Below, piece after piece: positions 22,081 to 32,173 of a stretch of 64,000 bases of DNA. Source of the DNA: Solilutibacter silvestris. Lineage in GTDB: Bacteria; Pseudomonadota; Gammaproteobacteria; Xanthomonadales; Xanthomonadaceae. Every line of letters starts with the position of its first letter. Position 1 is the stretch's first letter. The notes beneath the pieces were generated by a model. That model had not been told where the DNA came from. It made no database searches and was given only the letters and a program-made list of their open reading frames with translations. The stretch lies in NCBI RefSeq assembly GCF_002895945.1, contig NZ_NPZB01000002.1:620001-684000 (forward strand), written 5' to 3'. The position numbers were made by a program, and so were the translations under genes.

Positions 22081-23430
22081 ATGCACGTTTCCATCTTCGG
22101 CACTGGATATGTCGGCCTGGTCACAGGGACCTGTCTCGCGGAAGTGGGGCACCAGGTGGTGTGCGTCGATATCGACGCCGCCAAGGTGGACGGCCTCAAC
22201 CACGGCGTGATCCCGATCTATGAGCCCGGCCTTGAGCCGATGGTCAAGGCCAATCACGCCTCGGGCCGCTTGCGCTTCACCACCGACGCCGCCGATGCGA
22301 TCGCGTTCGGCGACGTGGTGTTCATCGCGGTGGGCACGCCGCCCGACGAGGACGGCAGTGCGGACCTGCAGTACGTGCTGGCGGTGGCGCGCACCATCGG
22401 CAAGCACATGACCAGGCCACTGGTGGTGGTCGACAAGTCGACGGTGCCGGTGGGCACTGCCGACAAGGTCGCCGCGGCGATTTCCGAGGAGCTGGCGAAG
22501 CGCGACGTCGAGTTGCGATTCGACGTCGTCTCCAATCCGGAATTCCTCAAGGAAGGCGCGGCGGTCGAGGACTGCATGCGTCCCGATCGCATCGTCATCG
22601 GTTCGCCGAGCGACAGCGCGATCGCGGTGATGAAGAAGTTGTACGCGCCGTTCAATCGCAACCACGATCGCATGGTGACGATGGACGTGCGTTCCGCGGA
22701 ACTGACCAAGTACGCCGCCAACGCGATGCTGGCGACCAAGATCAGTTTCATGAACGAGATGGCCAACATCGCCGAGCGTGTCGGCGCGGACATCGAGCAT
22801 GTGCGCAAGGGCATCGGTTCCGATCCGCGCATCGGCTGGCACTTCATCTATCCCGGCGCCGGCTACGGCGGGTCGTGCTTCCCCAAGGACGTGCAGGCGC
22901 TGGCGAAAACGGCAGCGCAATATCGCTACGAATCGCTGCTGCTCAATGCGGTCGAGGCGGTGAACGAACGCCAGAAGGGCCATCTGTTCGAATTGATGGA
23001 GCGTCACTACGGCGGCGCGGCGGCATTGCGCGGCAAGACCATCGCGTTGTGGGGATTGGCGTTCAAGCCGAATACCGACGACATGCGCGAAGCGTCGAGC
23101 CGTCGCCTGCTGGAACAGTTGTGGGAGGCCGGCGCCAAGGTGCGTGCCTACGATCCGGAAGCACGCGAGGAAGCGCAACGCATCTTCGGCGATCGTGATG
23201 ATCTGATGCTGTGCGATCTGCGCGCCGACACGCTGGCGGGTGGCGTCGATGCCTTGGTTGTAATCACCGAGTGGAAGCAATTCCGCAGCCCGGATTTCGA
23301 CATGCTGGCCGAACGCTTGCACGATCGCGTGATCTTCGACGGTCGCAACCTCTACGATCCGGAAGAAGTCGAAGCCAATGGCCTGGCGTACTGGGGCATC
23401 GGTCGCGGCCGATCGGTGCGCGTGGCATGA
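22081..23430 (+). CDS. ugd: UDP-glucose 6-dehydrogenase
   Basis: 449 residues. It oxidises UDP-glucose to UDP-glucuronate for polysaccharide or lipid A modification. The N-terminal Rossmann motif is [10 protein letters not shown], and the catalytic cysteine lies in [14 protein letters not shown] near residue 265. The C-terminal UDP-binding half contains [15 protein letters not shown]. The stop TGA overlaps the slyX start (ATGA, 23427-23430). No exopolysaccharide genes are adjacent. Confidence 0.95.
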   Translation: MHVSIFGTGYVGLVTGTCLAEVGHQVVCVDIDAAKVDGLNHGVIPIYEPGLEPMVKANHASGRLRFTTDAADAIAFGDVVFIAVGTPPDEDGSADLQYVLAVARTIGKHMTRPLVVVDKSTVPVGTADKVAAAISEELAKRDVELRFDVVSNPEFLKEGAAVEDCMRPDRIVIGSPSDSAIAVMKKLYAPFNRNHDRMVTMDVRSAELTKYAANAMLATKISFMNEMANIAERVGADIEHVRKGIGSDPRIGWHFIYPGAGYGGSCFPKDVQALAKTAAQYRYESLLLNAVEAVNERQKGHLFELMERHYGGAAALRGKTIALWGLAFKPNTDDMREASSRRLLEQLWEAGAKVRAYDPEAREEAQRIFGDRDDLMLCDLRADTLAGGVDALVVITEWKQFRSPDFDMLAERLHDRVIFDGRNLYDPEEVEANGLAYWGIGRGRSVRVA

Positions 23431-23639
23431 GCGAGTTGTCGCGTATTGAAGAGCTGGAGACGCGCGTGGCCTTCCAGGAGCATTCGTTGAATGAACTCAG
23501 CGATGCGCTGGCCGACGCGCGCACGGAGATCGCCCGCCATGAGGTGGTCTTGCGGCGCGTGCTTGAAGAACTGAAGTCCGCGCGTGGATCCGGCGCGAGT
23601 GCCGATCCCGCCGATGAACCGCCACCGCCGCACTACTGA
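23427..23639 (+). CDS. slyX: SlyX family protein
   Basis: 70 residues: a coiled coil (about 4-52, [23 protein letters not shown]) and the SlyX C-terminal signature [10 protein letters not shown]. Function unknown. ATG overlaps the ugd stop, so it is translationally coupled. A longer frame from 23211 overlaps ugd and is not the gene. Confidence 0.88.
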   Translation: MSELSRIEELETRVAFQEHSLNELSDALADARTEIARHEVVLRRVLEELKSARGSGASADPADEPPPPHY

Positions 23640-23645
23640 TCCACG

Positions 23646-24248
23646 ATGACCGATACCCTGCGTGACCAATTGCTTGGCTTGGGATTCAAGCCGGTACCGA
23701 AGCCGGCGAAGCCGCCGGCAAGACCTGCCGCTGCGCCCGCCAAGGGCAAGCCGGCACATGCCGTGCGCAAGGACGGCAAGGGGAATTCGCCTCCGCCGCA
23801 CAAGCGCAAGGCACCGCCGAGTGGCGGGATGGATCTCGGCAAGGCCTACGCGATGCGCGCGGAACACGAGAAGGCCGAACGCATCGAAGCCGAGCGCCTG
23901 CGCCAGGAAGAAGCACGACTGCGTCGTGAAGCGCGCGAACGATTGGCCGTATTCCTCGCCGACAAGGCATTGAATGCCGAGGATGCCGACATCGCGCGCC
24001 ATTTCGAATACGGCGGCAAGATCAAGCGCATCTACGTCACTGCCGATCAACTGGTGCGGCTCAATGCCGGCGAGCTGGGCGTGGTGCAGTTGAACGGGCG
24101 TTATCTGCTGGTGGATACCGGCGTGCTGGTCGAAGCGGAACGCATCTTCGCGCAAGCGGTCGCGTTCAAGGTCGATCCCGATGCGCTGGCCGCTGATGAT
24201 CCCTATGCCGACCCGCAATTCCAGGTGCCCGACGACTTGGTGTGGTGA
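23646..24248 (+). CDS. DUF2058 (YaiL-like) nucleoprotein
   Basis: 200 residues. The N terminus reads MTDTLRDQLLGLGFKP, typical of DUF2058/YaiL, then a Lys/Pro/Ala-rich basic stretch (about 20-65), a charged coiled coil (HEKAERIEAERLRQEE, about 76-105) and a compact C-terminal part with FEYGGKIKRIYVT. Described family members are associated with nucleic acid; the biochemical role is unsettled. It follows slyX by 6 nt, probably in the ugd transcript. Confidence 0.8.
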   Translation: MTDTLRDQLLGLGFKPVPKPAKPPARPAAAPAKGKPAHAVRKDGKGNSPPPHKRKAPPSGGMDLGKAYAMRAEHEKAERIEAERLRQEEARLRREARERLAVFLADKALNAEDADIARHFEYGGKIKRIYVTADQLVRLNAGELGVVQLNGRYLLVDTGVLVEAERIFAQAVAFKVDPDALAADDPYADPQFQVPDDLVW

Positions 24249-24433
24249 TCGCGTGATCGCCGTGAGGCGATAACATCACAACGATCGCGACGTTATTTTA
24301 TCCGCGCGCACGGTGAAATCATTGCGAAAGAAAGCGCGGCCAGACTGCGTGCAACGCAACGTGCCAGCGCCGATTCCGCATGCGCCTTTCCGTATTTCTT
24401 CGTCATGTCGTGCAATGCCCGGGACGCATCCCG

Positions 24434-25753
24434 ATGCGTACGCCATGGTTGCTGGCCATGCTCGTGTCGACTTCGGCGATGGCCCAGCAGGCGGATGGCA
24501 CAGCGGCGCAGGACGAGCGATTTTCCGTGCATGGGCAGGCAACCTATGTGTGGCAGCGCAAATCGGGATTCGCGGCGGCCTATTCCGGCGACCACAGCTT
24601 GCTGGCGACGCGCGAAAACAGTTACACCTTCAGCGGCACGTTGTTCCTTGGCGCGAAACTGTGGCAAGGCGGCGAACTGTATTTCAATCCGGAAATCGTC
24701 CAGGGTCGGCCGATCTCGAATGTCTCGGGATTGGGCGGACCGACCAACGGCGAAATGCAGAAGACCTCCGGCCCACGCCTGACGCTGTACGCGGCGCGCG
24801 GTTTTTTCCGCCAGCGTTTCGATCTGGGAGGCGCTGACCAACAGGTCGTCTCGGCAGCCAACCAATTGGCCACGACGGTCAAGAGCCGGCGGCTGGTGGT
24901 GACGATCGGCAATCTTGCAGTCAACGACATTTTCGACCGCAATGACTATGCCGGCGATCCGCGCGGACAATTCCTCGACTGGTCGCTGCTCACGCATGCA
25001 GCCTGGGATTTCCCGGCGGATGCACGCGGCTATACCTGGGGCGGTGCAGTCGAGTGGTACCACGATGCGTGGGCGCTGCGCGCCGGCCGCTTCGAACAAC
25101 CGAAGTGGCCGAACCAGTTGCCATTGGATGCGCAGTTGTTCCGTCATTTCGGCGATCAGGTCGAGATCGAGCACGATCATGCGATCTCGGGCCAGCCGGG
25201 CAAGGTGTTGCTGCTGGGATTCCGCGGTCGCGCGGTGATGGCGCGGTATTCGGATGCGCTGGCCCTGGCCGATGCCAGCGGCGGCGCTCCGTCGCTGGAT
25301 GCGGTGCGGACGCGCGAACACGACAAGACCGGCGTCGGCATCGATGTGCAGCAGGCGATCACCGGCGATGCCGGGGCGTTCGTGCGGGCGATGCATGCCG
25401 ACGGTCGCACCGAAACCTATGCGTTCTCCGAGGTTGACCGTTCGCTCAGCGCAGGCTTGTCGCTGAAGGGCGCGCGTTGGGGTCGTCCCGACGATGCCTT
25501 GGGCGTGGCGCTGGCGGTCAATGCCCTGTCGCCGCCGCATCGCGACTATCTGGCGCGCGGTGGCCTCGGTTTCTTCCTCGGCGATGGCGCGCTGGATTAT
25601 CGCAATGAGCGCATCATCGAAACCTATTACGCGCTGCAGGTGGCGAAGAGTACGCATCTCAGCCTGGATTGGCAGCACATCGACAATCCCGGATACAACC
25701 ATGCGCGCGGACCGGTCCATGTGCTGTCCGCGCGTCTCCATGCAGAGTTCTGA
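24434..25753 (+). CDS. Outer-membrane carbohydrate porin-like protein (OprB type)
   Basis: 439 residues. A signal peptide (MRTPWLLAMLVSTSAMAQ) precedes a beta-barrel sequence ending in phenylalanine (RLHAEF). Internal features resembling OprB-type porins include the early FSVHGQATYVWQ strand, NDIFDRNDYAGDPRGQFLDWS and FEQPKWPNQ. Substrate unknown. The upstream 185 bp contain a six-pair hairpin (24256-24271) without a T tract. It is followed after 21 nt by another predicted barrel protein. Confidence 0.68.
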   Translation: MRTPWLLAMLVSTSAMAQQADGTAAQDERFSVHGQATYVWQRKSGFAAAYSGDHSLLATRENSYTFSGTLFLGAKLWQGGELYFNPEIVQGRPISNVSGLGGPTNGEMQKTSGPRLTLYAARGFFRQRFDLGGADQQVVSAANQLATTVKSRRLVVTIGNLAVNDIFDRNDYAGDPRGQFLDWSLLTHAAWDFPADARGYTWGGAVEWYHDAWALRAGRFEQPKWPNQLPLDAQLFRHFGDQVEIEHDHAISGQPGKVLLLGFRGRAVMARYSDALALADASGGAPSLDAVRTREHDKTGVGIDVQQAITGDAGAFVRAMHADGRTETYAFSEVDRSLSAGLSLKGARWGRPDDALGVALAVNALSPPHRDYLARGGLGFFLGDGALDYRNERIIETYYALQVAKSTHLSLDWQHIDNPGYNHARGPVHVLSARLHAEF

Positions 25754-25774
25754 AGACCACTCCCGGGAGATCCA

Positions 25775-26563
25775 ATGGCGATTGCATTGCGCTGGATGAT
25801 GTGCCTCCTGGTGTTGGCGACGCCGATCCGCATCGTGCATGCGCAAAGCCAGGATGCACAGGATGTGGACCCGCAGTTCGACCGACCGGGGATCTCCTTT
25901 GCGTCATGGTCGTTGCCTGCCGGTTCAGTAGCGTGGGAGCAAGGCTTGCCCGATGCCACATGGCAACACGACGGCGAAGCTCATGTGTTCCAGGCTGTAG
26001 CCGACAGTCATCTGCGGATCGGCATGGGGCACGGCCTGGAGCTGCAACTCATCGGCAGCCCTTATGCATTCCAACGGCTGAGTGGTGGCGGTAGCCGGCA
26101 GAATGCCCATGGGCAGGGCGATGGTGCGCTGGCGCTGAAATGGACGCCGACAGCACCTTCCGCAGCATGGAGCTGGGCCGTATTGGGCACGCACAAGCTG
26201 GCATCGGGCGATGCGACTTTCGGGACACAGGGCCGTGCCGAGCAACTGGCAGTGACGGTGACACGTAGCCTTGATGGCAACCAGAGTCTTACCGGGTCCG
26301 TCGCACGCGACCTGCAGGCGAGTGGCAATGGCTGGCTGACGTCGCTGTCCTACGGATTTCCCATCGGCTCGCGCGTTGCCGGATACCTGCAGGCGGGTTC
26401 CGGCAGTGGCGTCGATCGCACGCGCGTCGCCGGCGGCGGAGTGACGATGCTGCTGCGTCATCGCGTGCAACTGGATGGCTGGCTGTTGCGCGGGCTGGAT
26501 CGCAACAGTCCCGATTGGCAGGCCGGATTCGGTGTATCCATGGCACTGACGCGCGGGCGTTGA
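25775..26563 (+). CDS. Predicted outer-membrane beta-barrel (MetA-pathway/transporter-like)
   Basis: 262 residues with a signal peptide cleaved near VHAQ. The mature part is made of alternating amphipathic strands (GHGLELQLIGSPY, LALKWTP, WAVLGTHKLASGD, TSLSYGFPIGSRVAGYLQAG), as in small barrels annotated as phenol-degradation MetA-like. No clear catalytic motif. GGGAGA 6 nt upstream supports ATG 25775. Probably co-transcribed with the porin. Function unknown. Confidence 0.6.
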   Translation: MAIALRWMMCLLVLATPIRIVHAQSQDAQDVDPQFDRPGISFASWSLPAGSVAWEQGLPDATWQHDGEAHVFQAVADSHLRIGMGHGLELQLIGSPYAFQRLSGGGSRQNAHGQGDGALALKWTPTAPSAAWSWAVLGTHKLASGDATFGTQGRAEQLAVTVTRSLDGNQSLTGSVARDLQASGNGWLTSLSYGFPIGSRVAGYLQAGSGSGVDRTRVAGGGVTMLLRHRVQLDGWLLRGLDRNSPDWQAGFGVSMALTRGR

Positions 26564-26582
26564 TTGATCGTGACCTGATCGA

Positions 26583-27620
26583 TCACACTGCCGGCAATGG
26601 CGCATCGGTGATCGATGATTTGCCCTTGAAGCGATCGAGCAACGGCCGCTCGATGAACTGCCACGATGCCGCGGCCATTATCGCGGCGGCGATCAGCGCG
26701 AGCGGCAACATCGCCAATGGCGCGATCTCCGGTTTCCACGCCGCGATGCACTGTTCCACCGGGAAACCGTACAGGAACAACCCGTACGACCAATCGATAA
26801 CGCGCGGCCAGCGCAACGCGGGCAGGCGATAGGCCACCCACAGGCAGAAATACAACGCGGCGATGCCGGCGATCGGGCCGAACCAGCGACTGTCGTGCAC
26901 GAGTGCAGCCAACACGATGAGCGCGGCCATCCCGACGTGCGTGATCGCCAGGCGTTCGCGCCACACCGCGCACAGTCCGCCGCCGAGGAAGATGCAGCCG
27001 AGCGCGCGCACGTCGCGTGCATCGGCGGCGCCATGCCACCACTGCCACGCGCACCATGCGATCCACGCCATCGCGACCATGGTGAACGCCATGCGTCGAC
27101 GCACCAGCGTCAGCGCGGCGAGGATGCCGAGCCACAGATACCAGCGCACTTCAACGCCCAGTGACCACAAACTGCCGTTGACGATGTTCGGGTAGGGATT
27201 CGCGGAAAACACGCCGGGCAGTGTCCACACGAATGATTTCGGGATGGCATTCCCGGCGATGAAATGCCAGGTTGCCTTGTCGTGCAGATAGGCCGATGGC
27301 GACAGTGTCGTCCACGCCAGACCGAGCACGAACGCGCAGAACAGGATGCAAGCGATGTAAGCCGGCCAGATGCGCACGACGCGATTGCGGGCGTAGCGCA
27401 GGATCGAGGGCTGGCGCAGCAGGCTGAGCGTGACCAGATATCCACTGATGGCGAAGAAGAAGAACACCGCGAGGCTGCCGGCGTAGAAGCCCGGCATGAA
27501 ACGCTGCACCAGGTCGACGTCGCCGGCAGGGTGGCGCGTGAGCGCGTAAGCGTGCCCGTAGATCACCATGGCCGCCGCGAGATGGCGCAGGGGCAGGAAG
27601 TTGTCGCGGCTGGGCTTCAT
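26583..27620 (-). CDS. Acyltransferase family 3 integral membrane protein
   Basis: 345 residues with about ten transmembrane helices. N-terminal features of OafA-like acyltransferases are present: LRHLAAAMVIYGHAYAL with the catalytic-type histidine, and FFFFAISGYLVTLSLLRQPSILRYARNRVVRIWPAYI. Such enzymes add acetyl or other acyl groups to surface polysaccharides or antibiotics. It ends with a cytoplasmic basic tail. No linked glycan genes reveal the substrate. Confidence 0.88.
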   Translation of the reverse strand: MKPSRDNFLPLRHLAAAMVIYGHAYALTRHPAGDVDLVQRFMPGFYAGSLAVFFFFAISGYLVTLSLLRQPSILRYARNRVVRIWPAYIACILFCAFVLGLAWTTLSPSAYLHDKATWHFIAGNAIPKSFVWTLPGVFSANPYPNIVNGSLWSLGVEVRWYLWLGILAALTLVRRRMAFTMVAMAWIAWCAWQWWHGAADARDVRALGCIFLGGGLCAVWRERLAITHVGMAALIVLAALVHDSRWFGPIAGIAALYFCLWVAYRLPALRWPRVIDWSYGLFLYGFPVEQCIAAWKPEIAPLAMLPLALIAAAIMAAASWQFIERPLLDRFKGKSSITDAPLPAV

Positions 27621-27653
27621 CCGCGCAAGCTTAGCGCGTCATGTTCCCGGCCA

Positions 27654-28370
27654 TCAGGAACCGAGCAGGTCGTCGACCAAGGCCTCGGTACGACGGCCGA
27701 TGCGACGCAGGTGCGAGACGCCGAGATCGCGGATCAAGCGATGGCTCTGGTGCGGCAGCGGCGATTCCGCGATGTCCTGCGGCGTGATGTGTTTGCCGCC
27801 GAGTTCCGGCAGCAGGTGGAGGCTGGCTGCGGCGTAGCAGTGCTGCACCATCGCCGAGCAGAACAGCGCGTTGTTGCGGGCGAGGACATTGCCGTGTCGG
27901 CGCAGGCGGCGGCTGGGCATGGCCAGCAGCGTGCCGATCAGTTCGGTGAGCGAGTAGTGCGAGAGGCCAGAGAGCAGCTCCAATCCGGCGATTTGCACCT
28001 GTTTCACCTGCGCATCGTCGAGGCCGAAATCGAGGATGGCGAGATTGGGGACGTCCGCGCTGTCGAAATAGCGATCGACGCGGTTTTCCTGCACGCCCAG
28101 TCGCACTTGCTTGTAGTGGATGTCGAGATCGGATTCGAGCACCCACCAATGGCCATCGGCGCGACGTTCGTTGAAGATGAAGGCGTGCGACCACAGGCTG
28201 CGATGGCCGTCGCCGGTCAGCGGCGATTGGGCCTTGCGGATCAGCTTGCTCATCCATTCCTTGCCGGTGCACAGGCCGATGCGTCCCGGTGCGGCGTGGC
28301 GTTCGATGAATTCGCGGTTGCCAATTCCCGTTGGCCCGGATGCCGCGGCAGTGGTTTCCTGATCGCCCAT
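27654..28370 (-). CDS. Permuted papain-like (YiiX/YaeF-type) hydrolase, putative
   Basis: 238 residues, no signal peptide. A histidine in LWSHAFIFNE near residue 62 comes before a cysteine in NNALFCSAMVQHCY near residue 170. The His-before-Cys order and GRIGLCTGKEWMSKLIRKAQ at the start fit circularly permuted NlpC/P60-type amidases. Natural substrate unknown; lipid, peptide and peptidoglycan bonds are cleaved by relatives. It starts 9 nt after the metH stop and could belong to that transcript, though its Shine-Dalgarno is weak. Confidence 0.6.
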   Translation of the reverse strand: MGDQETTAAASGPTGIGNREFIERHAAPGRIGLCTGKEWMSKLIRKAQSPLTGDGHRSLWSHAFIFNERRADGHWWVLESDLDIHYKQVRLGVQENRVDRYFDSADVPNLAILDFGLDDAQVKQVQIAGLELLSGLSHYSLTELIGTLLAMPSRRLRRHGNVLARNNALFCSAMVQHCYAAASLHLLPELGGKHITPQDIAESPLPHQSHRLIRDLGVSHLRRIGRRTEALVDDLLGS

Positions 28371-28379
28371 GCGCCGCGG

Positions 28380-31073
28380 TTATTCCGGATCGTAATCGAG
28401 ATTGGCGGCGAGATAACGCTCGGCCTGCTGCAGCGTGATGCCGCGGCGCGCCGCGTAATCCGCCACCTGTTCGCGCGAGACACGCCCGACGACGAAGTAC
28501 TGGCTGCGCGGATGGCTGAAATACCAGCCGGAGACCGCAGCGGCCGGCATCATCGCGAAGTTCTCGGTGAGCTCCATGCCGATGTTGGTCTCGACATCGA
28601 GCAGATCGAACAGCGTGCGCTTCTGGCTGTGGTCCGGGCAGGCGGGATAACCGGGCGCGGGACGGATGCCCTGGTATTTTTCGTCGATCAATTCGTCGGC
28701 GCTCAGGGTTTCTTCCGGCACGTATCCCCAGAACTCGCTGCGCACGCGTTGGTGCAGGCGTTCGGCCAGCGTTTCCGCCAGGCGATCGGCCAGCGACTTG
28801 AGCAGGATGGCGTTGTAGTCGTCGTGGTCGGCTTCGAAGCGCGCGACGCGTTCGTCGATGCCGATGCCGGCGGTGCAGGCGAAACCGCCGATCCAGTCCT
28901 GCTTGCCCGACGTCGCGGGTGCGATGAAATCGGCGAGGCAGAAGTCGGGGCGTTCCACCGGCTTGTCGACCTGCTGGCGCAGGAAGTGCAGGGTGGTGGC
29001 TGGCCGTTCGTTCGCCGGCGCGATCACCAGGTCCTCGCCAATGGAATGCACCGGGAACAGCCCGATCACGCCGCGCGCAGTCAACCATTTTTCGGCGACG
29101 ATGCGCTTGAGCATCGCCTGGGCGTCGCGGAACAGTTCGCTGGCCTGCGTGCCGACGATGTCGTCGGTGAGGATCGCCGGATAACGGCCGGCCAGTTCCC
29201 AGGCATTGAAGAACGGTGTCCAATCGATCAGCGGCACCAGTTCGTCGAGCGGATAGTCGTTGAAGACATGGACGCCGGGCTTGGCCGGTGTCGGCGGAGT
29301 GTAGTTGGCCCAGTCGCCATCAAAGGCCTGCGCGCGCGCTTTCCCCATCGACACCAGGCGCTTGGCGTCGCCGCGATTGCGATGACGTTCGCGGATGTCG
29401 GCGTAGTCGCTTTCATTGGCAGCAACGAAGGGCGCGCGCAGATCGGCGGAAATCAGCGATTGCGCGACATTCACCGCGCGCGAGGCGTCCTTCACCCAGA
29501 TGGTCGGTGCGTCGTAGTGCGGGTCGATCTTCAGCGCGGTGTGCGCGCGCGAGGTGGTGGCGCCGCCGATCAGTAACGGCAGTGCGAAGCCCTGGCGCTT
29601 CATTTCCTTGGCGACATGGCTCATCTCTTCCAGCGACGGCGTGATCAGCCCGGACAGGCCGATGATGTCGGCGCCGACTTCACGCGCGGTATCGAGGATC
29701 TTCTGCGCCGACACCATCACCCCGAGATCGACCACCTCGAAGTTGTTGCACGCCAGCACCACGCCGACGATGTTCTTGCCAATGTCGTGGACGTCGCCCT
29801 TGACCGTCGCCATCACGATCTTGCCGTTCGATTTTCCGGCGTCGCCGGTGCGCAGTTTTTCCTCTTCGATGTACGGAAGCAAATGCGCCACCGCCTTCTT
29901 CATCACGCGTGCCGACTTCACCACCTGCGGCAGGAACATCTTGCCGGCGCCGAAGAGATCGCCGACCACGTTCATGCCGTCCATCAGCGGGCCTTCGATC
30001 ACGTCGAGCGGGCGCTTGGCCTGCACGCGTGCTTCCTCGGTATCGGTTTCGACGTAGAGGTCGATGCCGTGCACCAGTGCATGCGACAGCCGCGCCGCGA
30101 CCGGCTGTTCGCGCCAGCGCAGGTCCTCGACCTTCTTCTCGCCTTTCTTGCCCTTGAACTTGTCGGCGATCTCGAGCAGGCGTTCGGTGCCATCGTCGCG
30201 ACGGTTCAGCACCACGTCTTCGACGCGTTCGCGCAGTTCGTCATCGAGATCGTCGTACAGCGGCAGCGCGCCGGCGTTGACGATTCCCATGTCCATCCCG
30301 GCCTTGATCGCGTGGTACAGGAACACCACGTGGATCGCCTGGCGCACCGGTTCGTTGCCGCGGAACGAGAATGACACGTTCGAGACACCGCCGGAGATAT
30401 GGCTCTTGGGGAAGCGCTTGCGCAGTTCGCGCGCGGCCTCGATGTAGGCGACGGCGTAATCGTTGTGTTCCTCGATGCCGGTGGCGATCGCGAAACAGTT
30501 GGGATCGAAGATGATGTCCTCGGGCGGGAAGCCGATCTCCTCGGTCAACAATTTGTACGCACGCGAGGAAATCTCGACCTTGCGTTCCAGCGTGTCGGCC
30601 TGGCCGGCTTCGTCGAAGGCCATCACCACCACGGCGGCGCCGTAGCGGCGAACCAGTCGTGCCTGGCGCAGGAATTCCGCCTCGCCTTCCTTCATCGAGA
30701 TCGAATTGACGATGCCCTTGCCCTGCAGGCACTTCAATCCGGCTTCGATCACCGACCACTTCGACGAATCGACCATCACCGGGATGCGCGCGATGTCGGG
30801 TTCGGCGGCCATCAGGTTGAGGAAGGTCACCATCGCCTGTTCGGAATCGAGCAGGCCTTCGTCCATGTTGACGTCGATCACCTGCGCGCCGCTCTCGACC
30901 TGTTGGCGCGCGACCACCAGCGCGTCGTCATAGCGGCCTTCCAGGATCATCTTCTTGAACTGCGCGCTGCCAGTGACGTTGGTGCGTTCACCGACGTTGA
31001 TGAAGTTCGATTCCGGGGTGATCACCAGCGGTTCGAGGCCGGCGAGGCGGGTGTGGCGGGACAACGTGGTCAT
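28380..31073 (-). CDS. metH: Methionine synthase MetH, pterin/cobalamin/activation half
   Basis: 897 residues covering three of the four MetH modules: the methyltetrahydrofolate (pterin) barrel (about 15-275, [13 protein letters not shown]), the cobalamin module (about 330-560) with the cobalt-ligand motif GDVHDIGKN, and the AdoMet-activation domain (about 575-897, [11 protein letters not shown] and RSQYFVVGR). It lacks the homocysteine domain, which is the preceding gene; together they total about 1264 residues, close to the 1227 of E. coli MetH. The ATG overlaps the upstream stop (ATGA, 31070-31073), favouring equal production of the two chains. Confidence 0.95.
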   Translation of the reverse strand: MTTLSRHTRLAGLEPLVITPESNFINVGERTNVTGSAQFKKMILEGRYDDALVVARQQVESGAQVIDVNMDEGLLDSEQAMVTFLNLMAAEPDIARIPVMVDSSKWSVIEAGLKCLQGKGIVNSISMKEGEAEFLRQARLVRRYGAAVVVMAFDEAGQADTLERKVEISSRAYKLLTEEIGFPPEDIIFDPNCFAIATGIEEHNDYAVAYIEAARELRKRFPKSHISGGVSNVSFSFRGNEPVRQAIHVVFLYHAIKAGMDMGIVNAGALPLYDDLDDELRERVEDVVLNRRDDGTERLLEIADKFKGKKGEKKVEDLRWREQPVAARLSHALVHGIDLYVETDTEEARVQAKRPLDVIEGPLMDGMNVVGDLFGAGKMFLPQVVKSARVMKKAVAHLLPYIEEEKLRTGDAGKSNGKIVMATVKGDVHDIGKNIVGVVLACNNFEVVDLGVMVSAQKILDTAREVGADIIGLSGLITPSLEEMSHVAKEMKRQGFALPLLIGGATTSRAHTALKIDPHYDAPTIWVKDASRAVNVAQSLISADLRAPFVAANESDYADIRERHRNRGDAKRLVSMGKARAQAFDGDWANYTPPTPAKPGVHVFNDYPLDELVPLIDWTPFFNAWELAGRYPAILTDDIVGTQASELFRDAQAMLKRIVAEKWLTARGVIGLFPVHSIGEDLVIAPANERPATTLHFLRQQVDKPVERPDFCLADFIAPATSGKQDWIGGFACTAGIGIDERVARFEADHDDYNAILLKSLADRLAETLAERLHQRVRSEFWGYVPEETLSADELIDEKYQGIRPAPGYPACPDHSQKRTLFDLLDVETNIGMELTENFAMMPAAAVSGWYFSHPRSQYFVVGRVSREQVADYAARRGITLQQAERYLAANLDYDPE

Positions 31074-32173
31074 GCAACTTCTTCCAGTTCCGGGATGGCG
31101 CGCGGCGCGACATCGCGCACGGCCGCGGCGATCGCGGCGATGTGCGGTGGCGTGGTGCCGCAGCATCCGCCAACGATGTTCAGCAAGCCCGATTGGGCGA
31201 ATTCACGCAGGATCACCGCCATGTCTTCCGGCGTTTCGTCGTAGCCGCCGAAGGCGTTGGGCAAGCCGGCGTTGGGGTGCGCGGTGACGTAGGTGTCGGC
31301 GACGGTGGACAGCGCTTCCACGTGGGGCCGCAGGTCTTTCGCGCCGAGCGCACAGTTGAGGCCGATGCCGAGCGGACGCGCGTGGCGCAACGAATACCAG
31401 AACGCTTCCGCGGTTTGCCCGGACAAGGTGCGCCCGGAGGCGTCGGTAATCGTGCCGGAGATCATCACCGGCAGGCGCGTGCCATGAGCATCGAAGGCTT
31501 CCTCGATCGCGAACAGTGCGGCCTTGGCGTTGAGGGTGTCGAACACCGTTTCCACCATCAGGATGTCGGCGCCCCCTTCGATCAGGCCTTCGGTGGCTTC
31601 GCGATAAGCCTCGCGCAGTTCATCGAAACTGATGGCACGGAAGCCGGGGCGGTTGACGTCCGGCGACAACGATGCAGTACGGCTGGTCGGGCCGAGCACG
31701 CCGACCACGAAGCGCGGCTTCGACGGATCGCGTGCTTCCGCAGCGTCGGCGGCTTCGCGGGCGATCCGCGCGCCTTCGCGGTTGAGTTCGCGCACCAGGT
31801 GGGTGAGGCGATAGTCGGACAGCGAGATGCTGGTGGAGTTGAAGGTATTGGTTTCGATCAGGTCGGCGCCGGCATCGAGGTATTGCGCGTGGATGTCGCG
31901 GATGATCTCGGGACGCGTCAGCGTCAGCAGGTCGTTGTTGCCGCGCTGGTCGTGGCCTTCGCAGCCGCAACCCGGCCCGTGCGCATGGCCGTCGCCGGCG
32001 AACAGGGCGTCGTAGCCTTCGGCGAAGCGTTCGCCGCGGTAGTCGGCTTCCTCCAGTTCGTGACGCTGGATCATCGTGCCCATCGCGCCATCGAGGATGA
32101 GGATGCGTTCGTCCAGTGCGCGTTGCAGCGCCTCGGCGCGTTGCGGGTTCTTCCACGGCAAGGTCGTGCTCAT
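31070..32173 (-). CDS. metH: Methionine synthase MetH, homocysteine S-methyltransferase half
   Basis: 367 residues forming the homocysteine-binding barrel. It starts [11 protein letters not shown] and carries the three zinc cysteines expected for MetH: Cys274 ([10 protein letters not shown]) and Cys337/Cys338 (GGCCGTTP). Residues 61-76 hold a His/Cys-rich insertion ([13 protein letters not shown]) just before GNNDLL. It needs the downstream product for cobalamin chemistry. Both ends are ATGA-coupled: start overlaps the ArsR-methyltransferase stop and stop overlaps the second metH start. Confidence 0.93.
   Translation of the reverse strand: MSTTLPWKNPQRAEALQRALDERILILDGAMGTMIQRHELEEADYRGERFAEGYDALFAGDGHAHGPGCGCEGHDQRGNNDLLTLTRPEIIRDIHAQYLDAGADLIETNTFNSTSISLSDYRLTHLVRELNREGARIAREAADAAEARDPSKPRFVVGVLGPTSRTASLSPDVNRPGFRAISFDELREAYREATEGLIEGGADILMVETVFDTLNAKAALFAIEEAFDAHGTRLPVMISGTITDASGRTLSGQTAEAFWYSLRHARPLGIGLNCALGAKDLRPHVEALSTVADTYVTAHPNAGLPNAFGGYDETPEDMAVILREFAQSGLLNIVGGCCGTTPPHIAAIAAAVRDVAPRAIPELEEVA

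Noticed and set aside
24256-24271. Hairpin ATCGCC-GTGA-GGCGAT after the DUF2058 gene
   Set aside because: A six-pair stem with no T tract; too weak to call a terminator.
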